Shown here: positions 10,761-23,650 of the stretch, in pieces
How the letters are laid out: each line of letters starts with the position of its first letter
How positions within the stretch are numbered: position 1 is the first letter of the stretch
Source: Linepithema humile
Taxonomy: Eukaryota; Arthropoda; Insecta; Hymenoptera; Formicidae
DNA length: 64,000 nt
Direction of reading: 5' to 3'
Assembly: GCF_040581485.1 (NCBI RefSeq)
Contig: NC_090133.1
Coordinates: 29,600,139-29,664,138 of the forward strand
Made by a program: the position numbers and the translations under genes
Notes under the pieces: generated by a model
Seen by the model: only the letters and a program-made list of their open reading frames with translations
Told to the model about the DNA's origin: nothing
Database searches by the model: none

Positions 10761-11338
10761 TTCATACTGGGCAGTATCAGGGACCTGTATTATCATACTT
10801 TCAAGTTAGTCTGACTGAGTCAGTTCTAGTCAGTCCGGTACGGTGCGGTACGGCGGGTGTAATATAGTGAACGGCGAATGCATGGCAAATGACAAACGTG
10901 AACCTAATGTAGTTGGCTCAATGCGTAATGACGAGCAATAGCTTGTGTGAGTGCTAGTGCGGGTGCGGTCGTGTAGGCCATACATATTACGTTCAACTGG
11001 CTCAATTACGTGCCTGGAGTGTGTTTGCCTTTATAGATTTGACTTGAACATGAGCTAGAAGTTTTCTTCCGAGTGATCAGTTTCTTTCCTAGCTTTTTTT
11101 CGCATGTGTTGTCCGAGCTGACAAAATGTGATATTTACAAACGGAGAAAACGGACAGTTCCAGTTCTCTCTGCATTAGAAATCATCGTACTGCTATGGTA
11201 TGGTAGAATTCCTATAGATTCTATTCTTGTTCTGTTAAAGGGAAAGACACTTATGATTCTTAGACGTATCGATCGTTTTTCTCTTTCTCCCCCCCTCACC
11301 CTGCTATATGCATCTATTAATCTATCTCTCTCTGTCTC

Positions 11339-11375
<37 letters not shown>

Positions 11376-12979
11376 TTGTCTCTCTTTTTCTGTTTGTTTT
11401 TATAGTAAAATGTAGTATACGCTAAAGCTTGTATCAATTAATTGCATTTCTACAATTTTTTTTGTAAGTATGATATATATTTAAATTCAGTAACTTAACC
11501 GTTTGAGTGCCAAGAAATACCATCGCGCTCCTCACACAAATAATTAATTACGTTTATATTATTATTTTTTATAAACATAAAAAAAACATCGATTTAAAGA
11601 CGATTACTCAAATGGTACTCTATTTGCTATTGTTGTAAACTTGTTTAATTAAATTCTGTTTCTCTATTTATAGTTGTATAAAATTGAAAGAGAAAATTAT
11701 ATAAACTGGAAGAGAGTGATATTAAGAATTAATTAAATGGTTATTGTGAGAAATAATGGAATCTTATTATACGCAATGATACATTTGAAACATATGATAG
11801 GATATATGTACGTATCTAGAAAGATATTATAATTATTTTACAATTGTAACTAATAGTTATATTATTTGTCTTACCTTTGTTTGAATACATTAATTTATTG
11901 TTGCTACTTACAATTTTGTCAACTAACTGTATTAAGAAGTTGTAATATTTCTTTTCAGTAATAATATTACTAAAAATAATTTTGTATCTAATTACAATCA
12001 TTTGGGCAGCAGTGTGTTTATTTATTTAGCTCTGTGTCTGCGATCATTTTTCAAATAATATTCATGTTAGATTTCAGTTCAAATCATGTTAGATTTTAAT
12101 TCAACTTAATAATAAACGTCAAACATAAAAGGCACACTAAAAAAAACGAGTTGATTTTGGAATTTCCAAAATGTTTCCCAACATGCTTGGTACACATGGT
12201 TGCAATTAGATTGGAGTATCTTATGTCAAATCAACCGCTATTCTTGCAAGATTTCAGTTTTTGATTATTATTTATTCCGGTCACCTTAAAACATTTATGA
12301 GATAGAGAAATCCAATCATCAGAATCTATAGAATCTGGGGAGATATTTTTCAACAAAAATCTAAGTTTTATACCGATAGTAAAGCCATCTATAAAATGGC
12401 ATCTCCGTTACTTGCTACTCTCACTATTAAAAATCAAATTCGGACAAAATTAAGTGCTAATTTATTGCTAATTTATTGCCCTAATGTGGAATTTATTGCT
12501 CTAATGAATTCGCAGGAAATTAACATTGAAACATTTTATATTTATTGCTTTCGAGATATTCTAGTCCCGAATTTATTGCTTAATATTTATGTTAAAAAAT
12601 AGACTTGTACCGGTGTTAAGTTAAAGTACGTTAAATTGATTGACTGCTTTATCGATTTTGATTTTTAAATTAAAATGTTTTGAGAATTTATTGTGCTTGA
12701 TATATTTAAAAACGGTATTTTTCGATTTGCGATATAAATTGAAAAATAATAGAGAATCTGCACGCATAATGTATCTGACATAGCTATTATTATTACTTAA
12801 ATATATATATTGTTACTTAAATATATTACTTAAATATATTACTTAAATATTATTACTTAAATATTGAGTAATATAATTCGGAACTAGGATATTTTGAGAA
12901 TCAATAATAAATATCGGAAGTATTTTAACATAAAAGTCGAAAACTAGCATCATCACATCTATTATCTGTATTTCTTAAC
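10761..12979. other. Intergenic stretch without a recognisable gene
   Basis: I see no coding pattern. It holds a GC-richer patch near 10830-10990 and AT-rich sequence around repeated TTACTTAAATAT units at 12795-12865. TTAACCGTTTGAGTGCC near 11497 resembles a piggyBac-type end, but no partner was found. Confidence 0.4.
11343..11373. repeat. (TC)n microsatellite
   Basis: Roughly 15 uninterrupted CT units inside a broader pyrimidine-rich stretch (11280-11400). The open frame across it encodes only serine/leucine repeats. Confidence 0.9.
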
Positions 12980-12983
12980 TTAA

Positions 12984-13345
12984 CCCTTTCGTTACGGTCG
13001 TCTCTACCGCGAAACGCATTGCACAGTACAGCTGTATAAGGCTGTGCGCATATTTCGTAGAACAAAACGACTATGTACTTAATTAATTAATAATTAATTT
13101 ATTTAAAAATAAATAATTGTTATATGTAAATTTTGATTAAAAAAACGAGATGAATTTTTGCATCAATTTTTGCATCAATTTTTGCATTTTAACGTCAAAA
13201 TATATTGTATGCTTATTATCTCAAAGTATGAGCACTATAATTTTGTATGCGTCGAGCAACTATAATCGCTCGTTGTATCCAGTGGTCGTTTCTCGGCGAG
13301 CGACTGCAATCGTCCATAATAATGAATAATAACGAAAGAGTCAAA
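12984..13345. mobile_element. Possible degenerate TTAA-type MITE
   Basis: TTAACCCTTTCGTTA on the left is mirrored at the right by TAACGAAAGAGTCAA, with further loose pairing inside. TTAA-CCCTTT ends are typical of piggyBac-like elements, but the right TTAA is mutated to TCAA. Confidence 0.35.
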
Positions 13346-15605
13346 TTCAATTTTTGGCCATCTTTTTGCAGAATGTCAGAGCAAAAAGAATAGCATAAAA
13401 TTCTAATACATTTTTTTTTTTAATTTACTTTTTTAGACATGTTTTTCGAAAGTTGGGGTGCCAACTTGATATGTTTTGATAGCTGCAATTGTAACCAATA
13501 TTACATTACTATATATTAATTAAATTGTTTTTCTTTACAATGATTTATGAATTCTGTGTGATGTTATTTTGTTGCACAAACGAGAAATAACATCGAACAG
13601 AATCAATTAGTTTTCTTAAAGCTCACGAGCTACGAGCTACCAATTACGGCATTAGACATTTAACTCCACGACACTACGGCGAGAACACGTCGGTACAGAC
13701 TGCCCGAGGTATCAAGACGGTTTTACGGATCTTTTATTCTCTTTGCTTGCGATTAGTCGCATTCTTAACGCGATCCGCTTCTTCGAGAACTGTCTACTTC
13801 TTTCGGTCCATTGGAAATAAGCACATTTAATTACGCATTCATTCTAATGCAACACAGTGTTGTAATAAATAGCTTGTACAAAATTATTTGTGACAGGTGT
13901 ATTTGCGAATTAACACAAATTTAAAAGTTTGATTAGATTCGATACACTATAAGATTTCTTTTACTCTATGCACTATAAGATTTTCTTTTCTTTGAAAAAA
14001 AAGGCAAGAAAAGCTGACGGAAAAGTTGATTCTTTCAGCGTATTCGCACGGGCTACGCGATCACGCGGTCTCATTGCCAAATATGGTTGGCCGCGGTATT
14101 CTTAGCACTGGTCGAGCGCAAACGACACTCGACGAAGTCGCCCGACGGAGCATACCTCTCGTCATCGTCGTCGTTCTCTTCGTCGCCTTCATTTTCCTTC
14201 TTGTCGTTTATAGTCATTGTTATCACCATCATTACTATTACACTATCGTCTCATCTCTCGGTACTTCTCACTAAAGAATAAACTAAAACGAACCTATATA
14301 CACAAGTAACAAGGCGACGCATGTACAAGTATGGAAGTTTCAAAGCTAACTCACAAAGTTAAAATTAAATTCATGGCAAAACATAGAGTATAGAGTATAG
14401 AGAATAGAGTAGAGAAAAATAAATGGTAAAAGTTAATTACAGCTTCGCAAATAAAACAAAGCCAATATAAAGCAAAAGAAACTAAAATTTAAAGGGAGAG
14501 AGTGAGAAAATGGAAGGAGAATGGAAAAAAGGAAAGAGAAAAATAAAGATACGTCAATATTGATTGCCGGAAAATAAGAATGCCATCACGTTTGGTGGTA
14601 ATATGGGCAATTCTTTTTATATCCATACTTGTCGATCGATTAATGACGTACATGGAACCTTCGTGCGATAGTGATCGACGATATTCTTTAAACTTTTTTT
14701 TTATCGTTTCGCACACGCGCGATGCTGGCGATATCGTTGCTAAGCAGAGAAGCGACTGATCTGTCGCGATATATGAGCCCTTTTACACCAATTAGACCAT
14801 AATTAATCATCGATCATCGAGAACACTAATGAGATTATTAGAGTCGACAGTGGTGGTCGAAATATAGTATAGGATACGAAATATATCAATATGTATGTAG
14901 CTTGTCTATAAATAATCTTTTCTGTATCGGATTGCATACAAAGGATTATGATGTCTTGAAATATTATAATATATAAATAATATTTTTGTGCAATATATTT
15001 GCTAATCTTACGCATTGTTTCAGTTAAATCGATTGACCTAATTGATATTTAACGAATGGAAAAAACGTAAACAAGTAATATGTAAAATAAGCGATAAAAC
15101 AAAATTTATATCTGTCCAGAAGGACAAGTTCAATTTCTTTTATTCAGGAGTCAAAATTGAAAGTATGTGCTGTACATGCCGCAGGCATGTAAAGCTGGCA
15201 CTCCAAAACTGGTTGCCATCTGGCATGCAAAACATAAATCTGGACGGTTCTCATTAACGATTTCTTTCAATTTGTCGATCGAGTTGGGTGCAGAATTTGT
15301 TAAAATCAGTCGTTTGATTATGCGAGAGAAATTCATGACATAATACACAATACCCTTCAAATTCCATCATACGCCGAGTATCATCTTCTTCGGATAAAGA
15401 TCGACCTTTGCAGTCGTATTTGGTAGCTTATCTCGCTTGTGTCAAAAAATTTAACCCTACAAACAGTTTAGAAAAAGACTTTGTAACAAAAATAGAAATA
15501 GTCTAGACGGCGACGATGATGATGACTTGCTCAAAAATTTCAATATCTCTGACTTTGATCTCTCTTTTGTAACTCATTTATTGATTTTGATTAATATTGT
15601 TTCAG
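13346..15605. other. Upstream region of the PPP2R3 gene
   Basis: No convincing gene. GC-richer islands at 13620-13800 and 14030-14180 could hold non-coding first exons or the promoter. A good branch/acceptor signal (TTAATATTGTTTCAG, ending 15605) shows that the coding exon starts after an intron. A short minus-strand fragment at 15151-15420 is described under findings. Confidence 0.35.
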
Positions 15606-15822
15606 ATCGCCACTTCAGTTCTGCGAACCACATCTTGAACACGTCGGGCATCGTTTCTTTCAACACGCTATTTAAAAAATTCCTAAATAATAATATTAAC
15701 AATCACGGCAATAAGTATAAGAGAGACAAAAGCAAAAGGCGAGAAAACAAAGCGAGATACGGAAAAGAAAAAACGATGATGGATCACGTATTGAAAAATT
15801 ATAGGAAAGTTTGGCCTGAAAT

Positions 15823-18800
15823 ATGCCAGCGATAGCAGTAACACTTGAACAATCTTCAAGAACATCGTCGACTGAAACAGCGGAACAGTGTCAATCTTTG
15901 TCATCATTGTTATCTTCATCCTGGGGTCACCGGGTATACGCAACCCGACGTGATCTCTTTGTGTCAGCGATCATCGATCCGTATTCCAGCAGAGCAGTGC
16001 ACCATTTGGATTTAAATGCATGCTTCGCGAACGAGTTACATTTGGAACAAAATTTAGTAGATTGTCAAACAATTCATTTTAGTTATGCAATTCCAATTAA
16101 CGTCGTACCGATTCGTGAGAGTCCCAAGCTGGTCAAATTGGTGTTAGATCAGTCCGTTGAGTTAAACGGTCAGGCGGTGAACTTTTTACTAGACCGTCAT
16201 CCGCAACTACATCGACGACATCTCCATGATATGGCTGCCACTGCAAAGCATGATCTACGTCAGAAATTTCCCGCGGATACGTCCACTTCCGGTGAGGAAG
16301 ATATTGCCGCAATTGCCAAGCAGATTAGCGATCACGCAGAGGCGATTTATCAGACGTGGAAGAGTCGTGGATTAGCACCGACAGAGATCTTAACTTGCCA
16401 CAGCAACGCAACGGCTGTTGATAAATTTGGCAGCGCATTGACACCTTGTAATTTGCCCGCTGTCGGGAATACCATCGCTGTGAACAACATTGGTAGTAAG
16501 ATGTTACCATCTCTTGGATGTTCTTCTCCGACAACAGTAGATATACTCACCCAAACGCCAAATTTAGACAATGGTAATCTTGAAAAACTAGTCAACAACT
16601 TTGTAGTAGAAGATAAAGCTAGAATAGCTGCTTTCAAGCAAAGATCGCCGTCAAAGCCATTACCGTCTTCCATACAATTTGCCTTGCAGAAATTTGAGAG
16701 AAATTCCATGCAACAGCAGCAGGTGGCTGGTTCTATGAAAAACGATACAATTACGACCGATAATCCAAAAAAATTGACAAATGTTTTGTTATCTCCTATC
16801 TCGTCGTTTCCGAACAAACCGTCGCAAATAGTAAAGCCCCAAATTACCGCGAAGACGCCCAGCTCTCATCATTGTGACATCCTTCTGGAAACAATTGAGA
16901 CCACTTTTCCAGCTGATCTGACACCTTCTAAAAGAGCGACACAGCAAAGGAGACCTACTAGTACATTAATCGCGACATCGCCCATCAGTTCTTCGTTAAA
17001 TATCGATTCGTTGCACTCGACGAGTTCGGGGCTGACAACGTGGCCATTGAAAAACAAACTAAACGATACCAAAAGAATTACAGACGTTTCTCGTACACCA
17101 GTTAAAACAACCCAGCAAGAGGATGCGGCACAAGTTTTACCAGCAAAAGATGAAAAGAGATCGATCGTGACAAAAACAAATTCGAGATGCGCGTATCTGG
17201 ACGAAGTCGCGCGGGAGGAAGAAAGATTGATAAACGCGTTGAAAACAGGTGCCGTCATCACAGAGGAACCCGAAAGAACGGCTATACGCAATAGACAAAA
17301 ACCGGCCATCAAGCGCGAGAAACCGAAAGTTGAATCGGTCAAGCAAATTATTATTGGAAGCCATAATTCTCATAGAACTAGCTCAATAGTATCTAGCTCT
17401 GCAATATCCAGTTCGCCAGCGAGTGCATCCAATAGCGCCGTCATCGTAAGTCATATTCCGTTAGTTAACGAATCGAAGTCGCTCAGCAAGGATGATTTAT
17501 CGACTATGTCAGCGGTGGATTACGCTAAGGTTAGATACCAAGCTGCTCAACAGAATCCTCCTACACAGCAGAGGCTCGAGGAACAACGGGCTTCCAGTCA
17601 TTCGTACAATTCAACCACAGAGCAATTGGTTTCTAGCGCAAAAACAAAATTTGAAATGGAGATACAAAAGGATAAGGACATTAAGGATTCAGACAAGGAT
17701 TCGGTGACGTCTAAATGGGGACCGAGAATCACTCCTTTGCGGCCACGTCTCGAGCAAACAGTACCTCATCCGGAATTGACTAACCAACAGAAACAGCATA
17801 TAAGAGCAGCGGCCGCGGCGACAATGGGCAACAATCCTGTGAGACCATTTCTTACCAGGGGTTCTGTGGCAGAGCGCGTACTTATCTTTGAGAAATGCCC
17901 GAGCGAATTGCTATTGGACAAGCGTGGTCCACGGCAACCGGCCATTAACATGTGGAGAAGTGGCCACGAGGTGCAGAGCAAAGCTCAGGTAATTTCTTCC
18001 CGACTTTAACTTTTCAAAAATAAAAAAAATAGTCATTTATTTTTTTTTTTGAATTTTTATATTTTTTACATTATTAGTAGAATGCGATGTTTATGGAAGA
18101 AAGTTATCTTTATTATCCCACTAATCCGTAGAGAGGTGGATAAGCTTGCATTGATATAAACATTACGTGGATATGCATATTGCTCGAGTATAGCTTATGG
18201 AAAGTTTCCCAATTGAAATCATTCAGAGACGTCTGATTTGATGTAACTATTTTTTTAACGATTGTTTTTAAATTCAAATATAATGACTGATCTAAAACTG
18301 GTTGCCAATCTACATCCAATCTTCTTACTCTATAGATAATAGTTTTGAGAATGTTTTAATTTTAATAATAAAATAAAGAAGAGGAAAAAAAGAAATTTTT
18401 TTTCATCTATTTCTATCTTGATGTTTTGGTATTTGATATTGTGTAAAGATTTCTCATGGTAACATGCCGTTATCGAATCGCTACGTGAATCGCTACGTGA
18501 ATCGAGTAAGAGCAATCATGTAACAATTGTGATGTAATCTATCGTAAGACACTGAGGTGCGGCGATGCATTAATCGCCTCTTTGCATTCTTCGAAATCTT
18601 CCTACGATGTCTGGTAATAGAATGTCTGCGCATGTCCTTGATTTGAGTTATAACAAACCCGTGAAATGTGAGTCTTAAAAAAGATATCTCACACATTCTT
18701 ATTATTTCTCGCTCAATTCAGCATCGATTGTAGCCAGTAACAGTAGTTTACAGATAGATATTATACTTTTTTTCTTTGGGTAAAACTTTTTGAAATATAA

Positions 18801-21800
18801 ATTGTATCGCTTTTTTTTAGACTTATACGAGAGAAAAGACTCAACAAAAGAATTTGCCGCCACATACAACTTTACAGAGACAGGTCAAAGCCAATAGAAA
18901 TGTTTACATACCGAGGTTTGTATACATTGTATCACATGGAATATGACAAGCATCTTGTCCTGATTTGATTGAGTTAATTTCACAAATAGCAGATAAATTA
19001 TCGATTTTTAAAATAATGTATTCTGTTCTTTTTTTATTTTATTTATTTATTTTTTTTTTTTGCAGATTTTATTTTCCTGGAGGAAAGCCAGTTCCTCTCT
19101 CACAATTGGAAATGACCGTCTCGAAGATTACCGCAGCCTTTCAAAGTTTATCGAATTGTCGTGCTACTCGCGTGCAATTTTGTACCATCACAAAGGTTAG
19201 AATTTTCCCGATCGTTACCTTCAATAACTCATGTTAGAGTAAGAAAAATAATATTATATTGTTAATACAATACACGGTACATCAACATAATATTCTTCTA
19301 TTGTTTATAATTGTATAATAAATATGTAATACAAGGGAAAGTCAAAAGACTTTTTTGAAGGGTCTGATTCTTATTTTGTATATCCTGCAAATTATATCGT
19401 ACCTATTTTGTTATTTGTGCAGGCTTGTGACTTGCCCTTATATTGGAAAGTACCGCTTTTCTTAGCGGCGGACGGTGAACAGAAAGGATACGTCGAGATG
19501 AATGCTTTCTTGGAATTTTGGAAAGAGTAAGATATAGAACGCAATGTTTATATTTCTTATTCGAAATATTGTACACAAGCGACAATGTATACATATATAA
19601 ATACTTTTTCTCAATTATGATAAAATTACGAAATGTGCTAGTTGCGATAAGTAAATTCAATATTTCTTCTTTACAGTTAAAGCGGAAATTAGATGGAAAT
19701 TAGATTTTATTTCATAAAATCGTGGATCTACGTCTACCTATAATCGTGGTGCATGTTTTATTTGAATAACTTTTGTAATAAATTCAATTGGCAATTCATA
19801 TTATTACTGTTACAGACTAACAACTACTCATCACGATGCAGCTAGTAAATTTGTCAGAATTGTCACTCGAGCACTTCGGAGCAATATCCTTCCAGAGGAT
19901 TTAATTCCACTCGTACAGGACGTAGTGGAAACGCATCCAGGATTGACATTTTTAAAAGAAGCTACGGAATTCCATTCCCGTTATGTGCACACGGTTTGTA
20001 CGGAATAACTGTTTCATCTCTCCGATCAAAATTTTTTCAACTAAACTACCTACGGCTTTTAGCTTGACAATTATATTGATCCGCAAAAGTAGACATTTCT
20101 TTTTATTATCTGGAAAAAAAGGAGCTTTTCATAGGTTTTTGTGCACTAAATACGAATCCAATTTAAAAAAATGTACATTACATCGAAATTTTGAAAAAAT
20201 CAAACAAAAATGTGTCCAAAACAAATTTTTTAAATTAATTAATTTATGATGTCATTTATGTTTATCTTATGTCATGACATTTTCAAGACTTTAATATCAA
20301 CTTGAAGACCACAAAAAAATGGAAATATTTGAATGTTGAATAATTTTTTTAGAGCGATAAGAAACAAGACTGAAAACATACACCTAACATATTTTTTTAT
20401 TCACATCTAGTACATCTAAATTTTTGAGAATTTGATCGCGCTCGTTAATGAAAACCTTGCAAATTACCCGTGTGTAAATTATGGATCAGATTAATCGTTG
20501 ACGGACACTTGTGAAAATTGTAGGTGATTGCCAGGATATTTTATTGCGTGAACCGAAATTGGAGCGGCAAGATTTCAGTCGCGGAATTAAGAAGGAGCAA
20601 TCTGCTGGCAGTGATCGCCGTGCTTGAACACGAGGAAGATATCAATCAAGTCACCGCCTACTTTAGCTATGAACATTTCTATGTGATATATTGCAAATTC
20701 TGGGAGTTGGATCGCGATCACGACCTTTTCATAGATAAAATGGATTTAACAAGGCACAACGATCATGGTGAGGAAGCATGTTTCGCACTTGAATATATCG
20801 TTATACATACATATATACATCAATATAACTAATTTAAGGCGAGTCTTTAACACATTTTGATACATTAAATTATCTTCAGCGTTATCGACCCGAATGATCG
20901 AAAGGATATTTAGCGGTGCTGTAACAAGAGGTAGTAGGATAAAGGGCAGTAATAATACGCAACAACCAGAAGATAAGATGAGTTATACGGAGTTTGTGTG
21001 GTTTCTTCTCAGCGAAGAAGATAAAAATCATCCAACTGCTATTGAATATTGGTTTAGGTAATTATTTCGCGTCGATCATACGAAAGACAGTAGAACTTAC
21101 AAGTTGTGCCGTTTGCCTTTTAGTACGTGTTATAATTTTTCGTCGATAGATGCATGGATCTCGATGGCGATGGTTATTTGTCGATGTACGAGTTGGAATA
21201 CTTTTATGAAGAGCAATTACATCGAATGGAAGCGATTGGTCTGGAAACATTGCCTTTCGAAGACTGCCTTTGTCAGGTAACATGAGAATTATAGAGGCTT
21301 ACATATCGATAATGGAATTCTAAATTGTTGATACTATACGAATTGAATATGTCGGGAAGCGTGATAAGCGCGATACACAAAGTAATGGAAGAATATAATG
21401 TGTCTCAGATGTTGGATATGATTCATCCGGCAACACCAGGCAAAATATCATTAAGCGACTTGAAAAATTGTAAAATGACGTCCATTTTCTTTGATACTTT
21501 CTTCAATCTGGAAAAGTACCTGGATCACGAACAAAGGGATCCTTTTGCCTCGACGAGAGATCACGATGTTGATGGTCACGAGGTGCGTAATCCTTATTAA
21601 TTTTATTATTTTCCAACATCTGTAAATTTGATTTAATAAATTTAATTTAGCGCTATATCAACATCAGACATATACCACTTTTGTTTTTGATTATGAGGCA
21701 TTTCGAAAATCATGATTAAAAATTGTATTTACACTTTTCGACTATGCATACACACTGTCTTGCGTGGAGTTTATTATTCGAGAAAAAACAACTTTCTGTA

Positions 21801-21914
21801 ATTTTTACAAATCATCCAGATTCAATTTTATGCACCGGTACAACGAAATTGACGGAAGATCTGTATGCGTATTACTATTATAGAAGTAACTTTATAATGC
21901 GTTTTATTAGTACA

Positions 21915-21988
<74 letters not shown>

Positions 21989-23650
21989 TATTTTTGCAGC
22001 TCTCTGATTGGGATCGGTTTGCAGCGGAAGAGTATGAATTATTGGTTGCTGAAGAAAATGGCAGTGAACAACAAGAACAAATGTAAGTATCAACATACAT
22101 CTCAAAAACAAAAACTGTCATAAATCTGTCAGTTTCAAATCGCAATTAAAACATTGCAACTAAACTTTACGTTTGATGCGTAGTGCGCAATCAAAAAAGT
22201 GGCTATATAATCCAATATACTATAACTTTTCTTGTGTAAATTTTTCAATGTTACACGTAATATTCGTAGTACCTACATATTACGCACGATTGCAGTTTGA
22301 TAATCGTTGCACATATATATTATAGTATTATAGATAAGCAGATATTTAATATTTTACGGCAACTGACGTACTTTCTTTTTATCACGATTATAATGACAAT
22401 GGTACATTTTTTGCAGGCTGTGTGATGATGATATGTAACCATCATCTACAGCTCAGTAAGTAAAGAATAAAAAAGCATGGGGAAAAAATGCATGTATTCG
22501 CATAAATTAACACTAGTTAATTAATATTTAAGCTCATTTTACATTTATTTCATGGGTTGTTTAATGAAAATTTCATTTTCTTTTCATGTTAAGAAAAATA
22601 CATAATCCTCTCTTAAAAAAGCACTAGAACTGCGATACATTGAAATCTTATATTCTAAAGAAAAAAATGGTCAAAAATGTTAAAATGAACATTTTATTTA
22701 ATTTTGGACACTGGAATTTTATACTATAAGGTTTGATCGACTTAGTATTTTAAAATTCACATTTTCTTTACTATGACGCATTGGAATCTTATACCTTAAA
22801 CAAAAAAATGGTCTATAGAAAGGTCTATTCAGCTGATATTAACAAATTCATTATTATAAAGAATTGTTTTAAGTTTTTACATAAATTTTATAATTAATTA
22901 ATTTCTCTTATTGTCAATATATGTGCCGATAATTATATAGACTATATATAATTATTAACGTATAGATAAAACGTAAATCTTAAATTTTATTTTAATCAGT
23001 TGTATTTCTCTTTTATATTACATTTGATATTTTTAATGCTGAATTAAGCGTGTATAGTGCGCACAATGTTATATTTCTAGTTTTATTAAAATGAACCGAG
23101 TTGAAGTAGAAATCTCTGAAGCACCTCCACTTTTAAAATAAACGCATGCAGTATTTAATATTCTCCTCGAAACAATTTATCTTCCACATGTGCTACTTTC
23201 TTATTTATTTGCCATACTTTCAGATCCATTTACATTATAATGGATCACTTTGCATATAAGAGAAAGAAGTAATAGTATTACCATAGATATGATGTAAAAC
23301 CAGTAGTAACATTTATTCATTTTCTTGAGCAAAAAAATTGTTTTGATCTATAATAAAGTATTTCCAAATTTATATTTATTTTTCTCATTCTTACTTGTAA
23401 ATTATTAGATTGAGCATTTAACTTTGAGACATCATGTATCCTTAATATTTCATCAATGTTTTTTTTTCACAGGTCGCACAGTAATGTGTCATCAAAGTTA
23501 TTGTCAAATGTGGACATCTTAATGGACAACTCGGTGAATATGATCAAAGATGTAAATTTATTAGTGAATTCACCGGATGCTTGTGTGCAACAACAACTGA
23601 GATATGACAACAGTGGCAATAGCGACGATTACGCCGACAGCGACGATTAA
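15823..23650 (+). CDS. PPP2R3: PP2A regulatory subunit B'' (PPP2R3/PR130-like)
   Basis: Calcium-binding B'' subunit directing protein phosphatase 2A to substrates. Coding exons: 15823-17988, 18821-18915, 19066-19195, 19423-19526, 19816-19993, 20524-20767, 20880-21057, 21150-21276, 21409-21582, 22000-22082, 23473-23650; phases join throughout for 1218 residues. Residues 1-722 are a Ser/Thr-rich, low-complexity extension in one large exon, as in long PR130-type isoforms. The conserved core starts near RNVYIPRFYFPGGKP (about 745). It contains a degenerate EF-hand around 900 (NRNWSGKISVAEL), an acidic DRDHD stretch near 957, a canonical EF-hand at 1035-1046 (DLDGDGYLSMYE) and the LSDWDRFAAEEYELLVAEE terminus. 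An in-frame TGA at 15817-15819 fixes the first ATG. The exon probably begins at 15606. An alternative last exon is listed separately. Confidence 0.92.
21919..21990. repeat. Compound microsatellite beside a splice acceptor
   Basis: An (AAT)n run, a pure A run of about 23 and a (TA)n run follow each other, ending only a few bases before the TTTTTGCAG acceptor of PPP2R3 exon 10. The usual long pyrimidine tract is replaced by this repeat. Confidence 0.9.
22417..22438 (+). CDS. PPP2R3: Possible alternative last coding exon of PPP2R3
   Basis: TTTTTTGCAG precedes 22417. Joined in phase to exon 10 it adds only MLCDDDM and a TAA, giving a 1166-residue isoform instead of 1218. The upstream acceptor is at least as strong as that of the distal exon (23473). 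Both versions end soon after the conserved VAEE core, so neither loses a known domain. Needs transcript evidence. Confidence 0.45.
22615..22815. repeat. Two direct repeats of a CATTGAAATCTTATA...AAAAAAATGGTC unit
   Basis: Near-identical units at about 22637 and 22779, in a PPP2R3 intron. The same unit recurs at 30690-31215, in both orientations, so it marks a dispersed family, probably MITE ends. Confidence 0.55.

Noticed and set aside
15683..17981. Minus-strand open frames opposite PPP2R3 exon 1
   Set aside because: Antisense shadows of a long real exon; no domain pattern.
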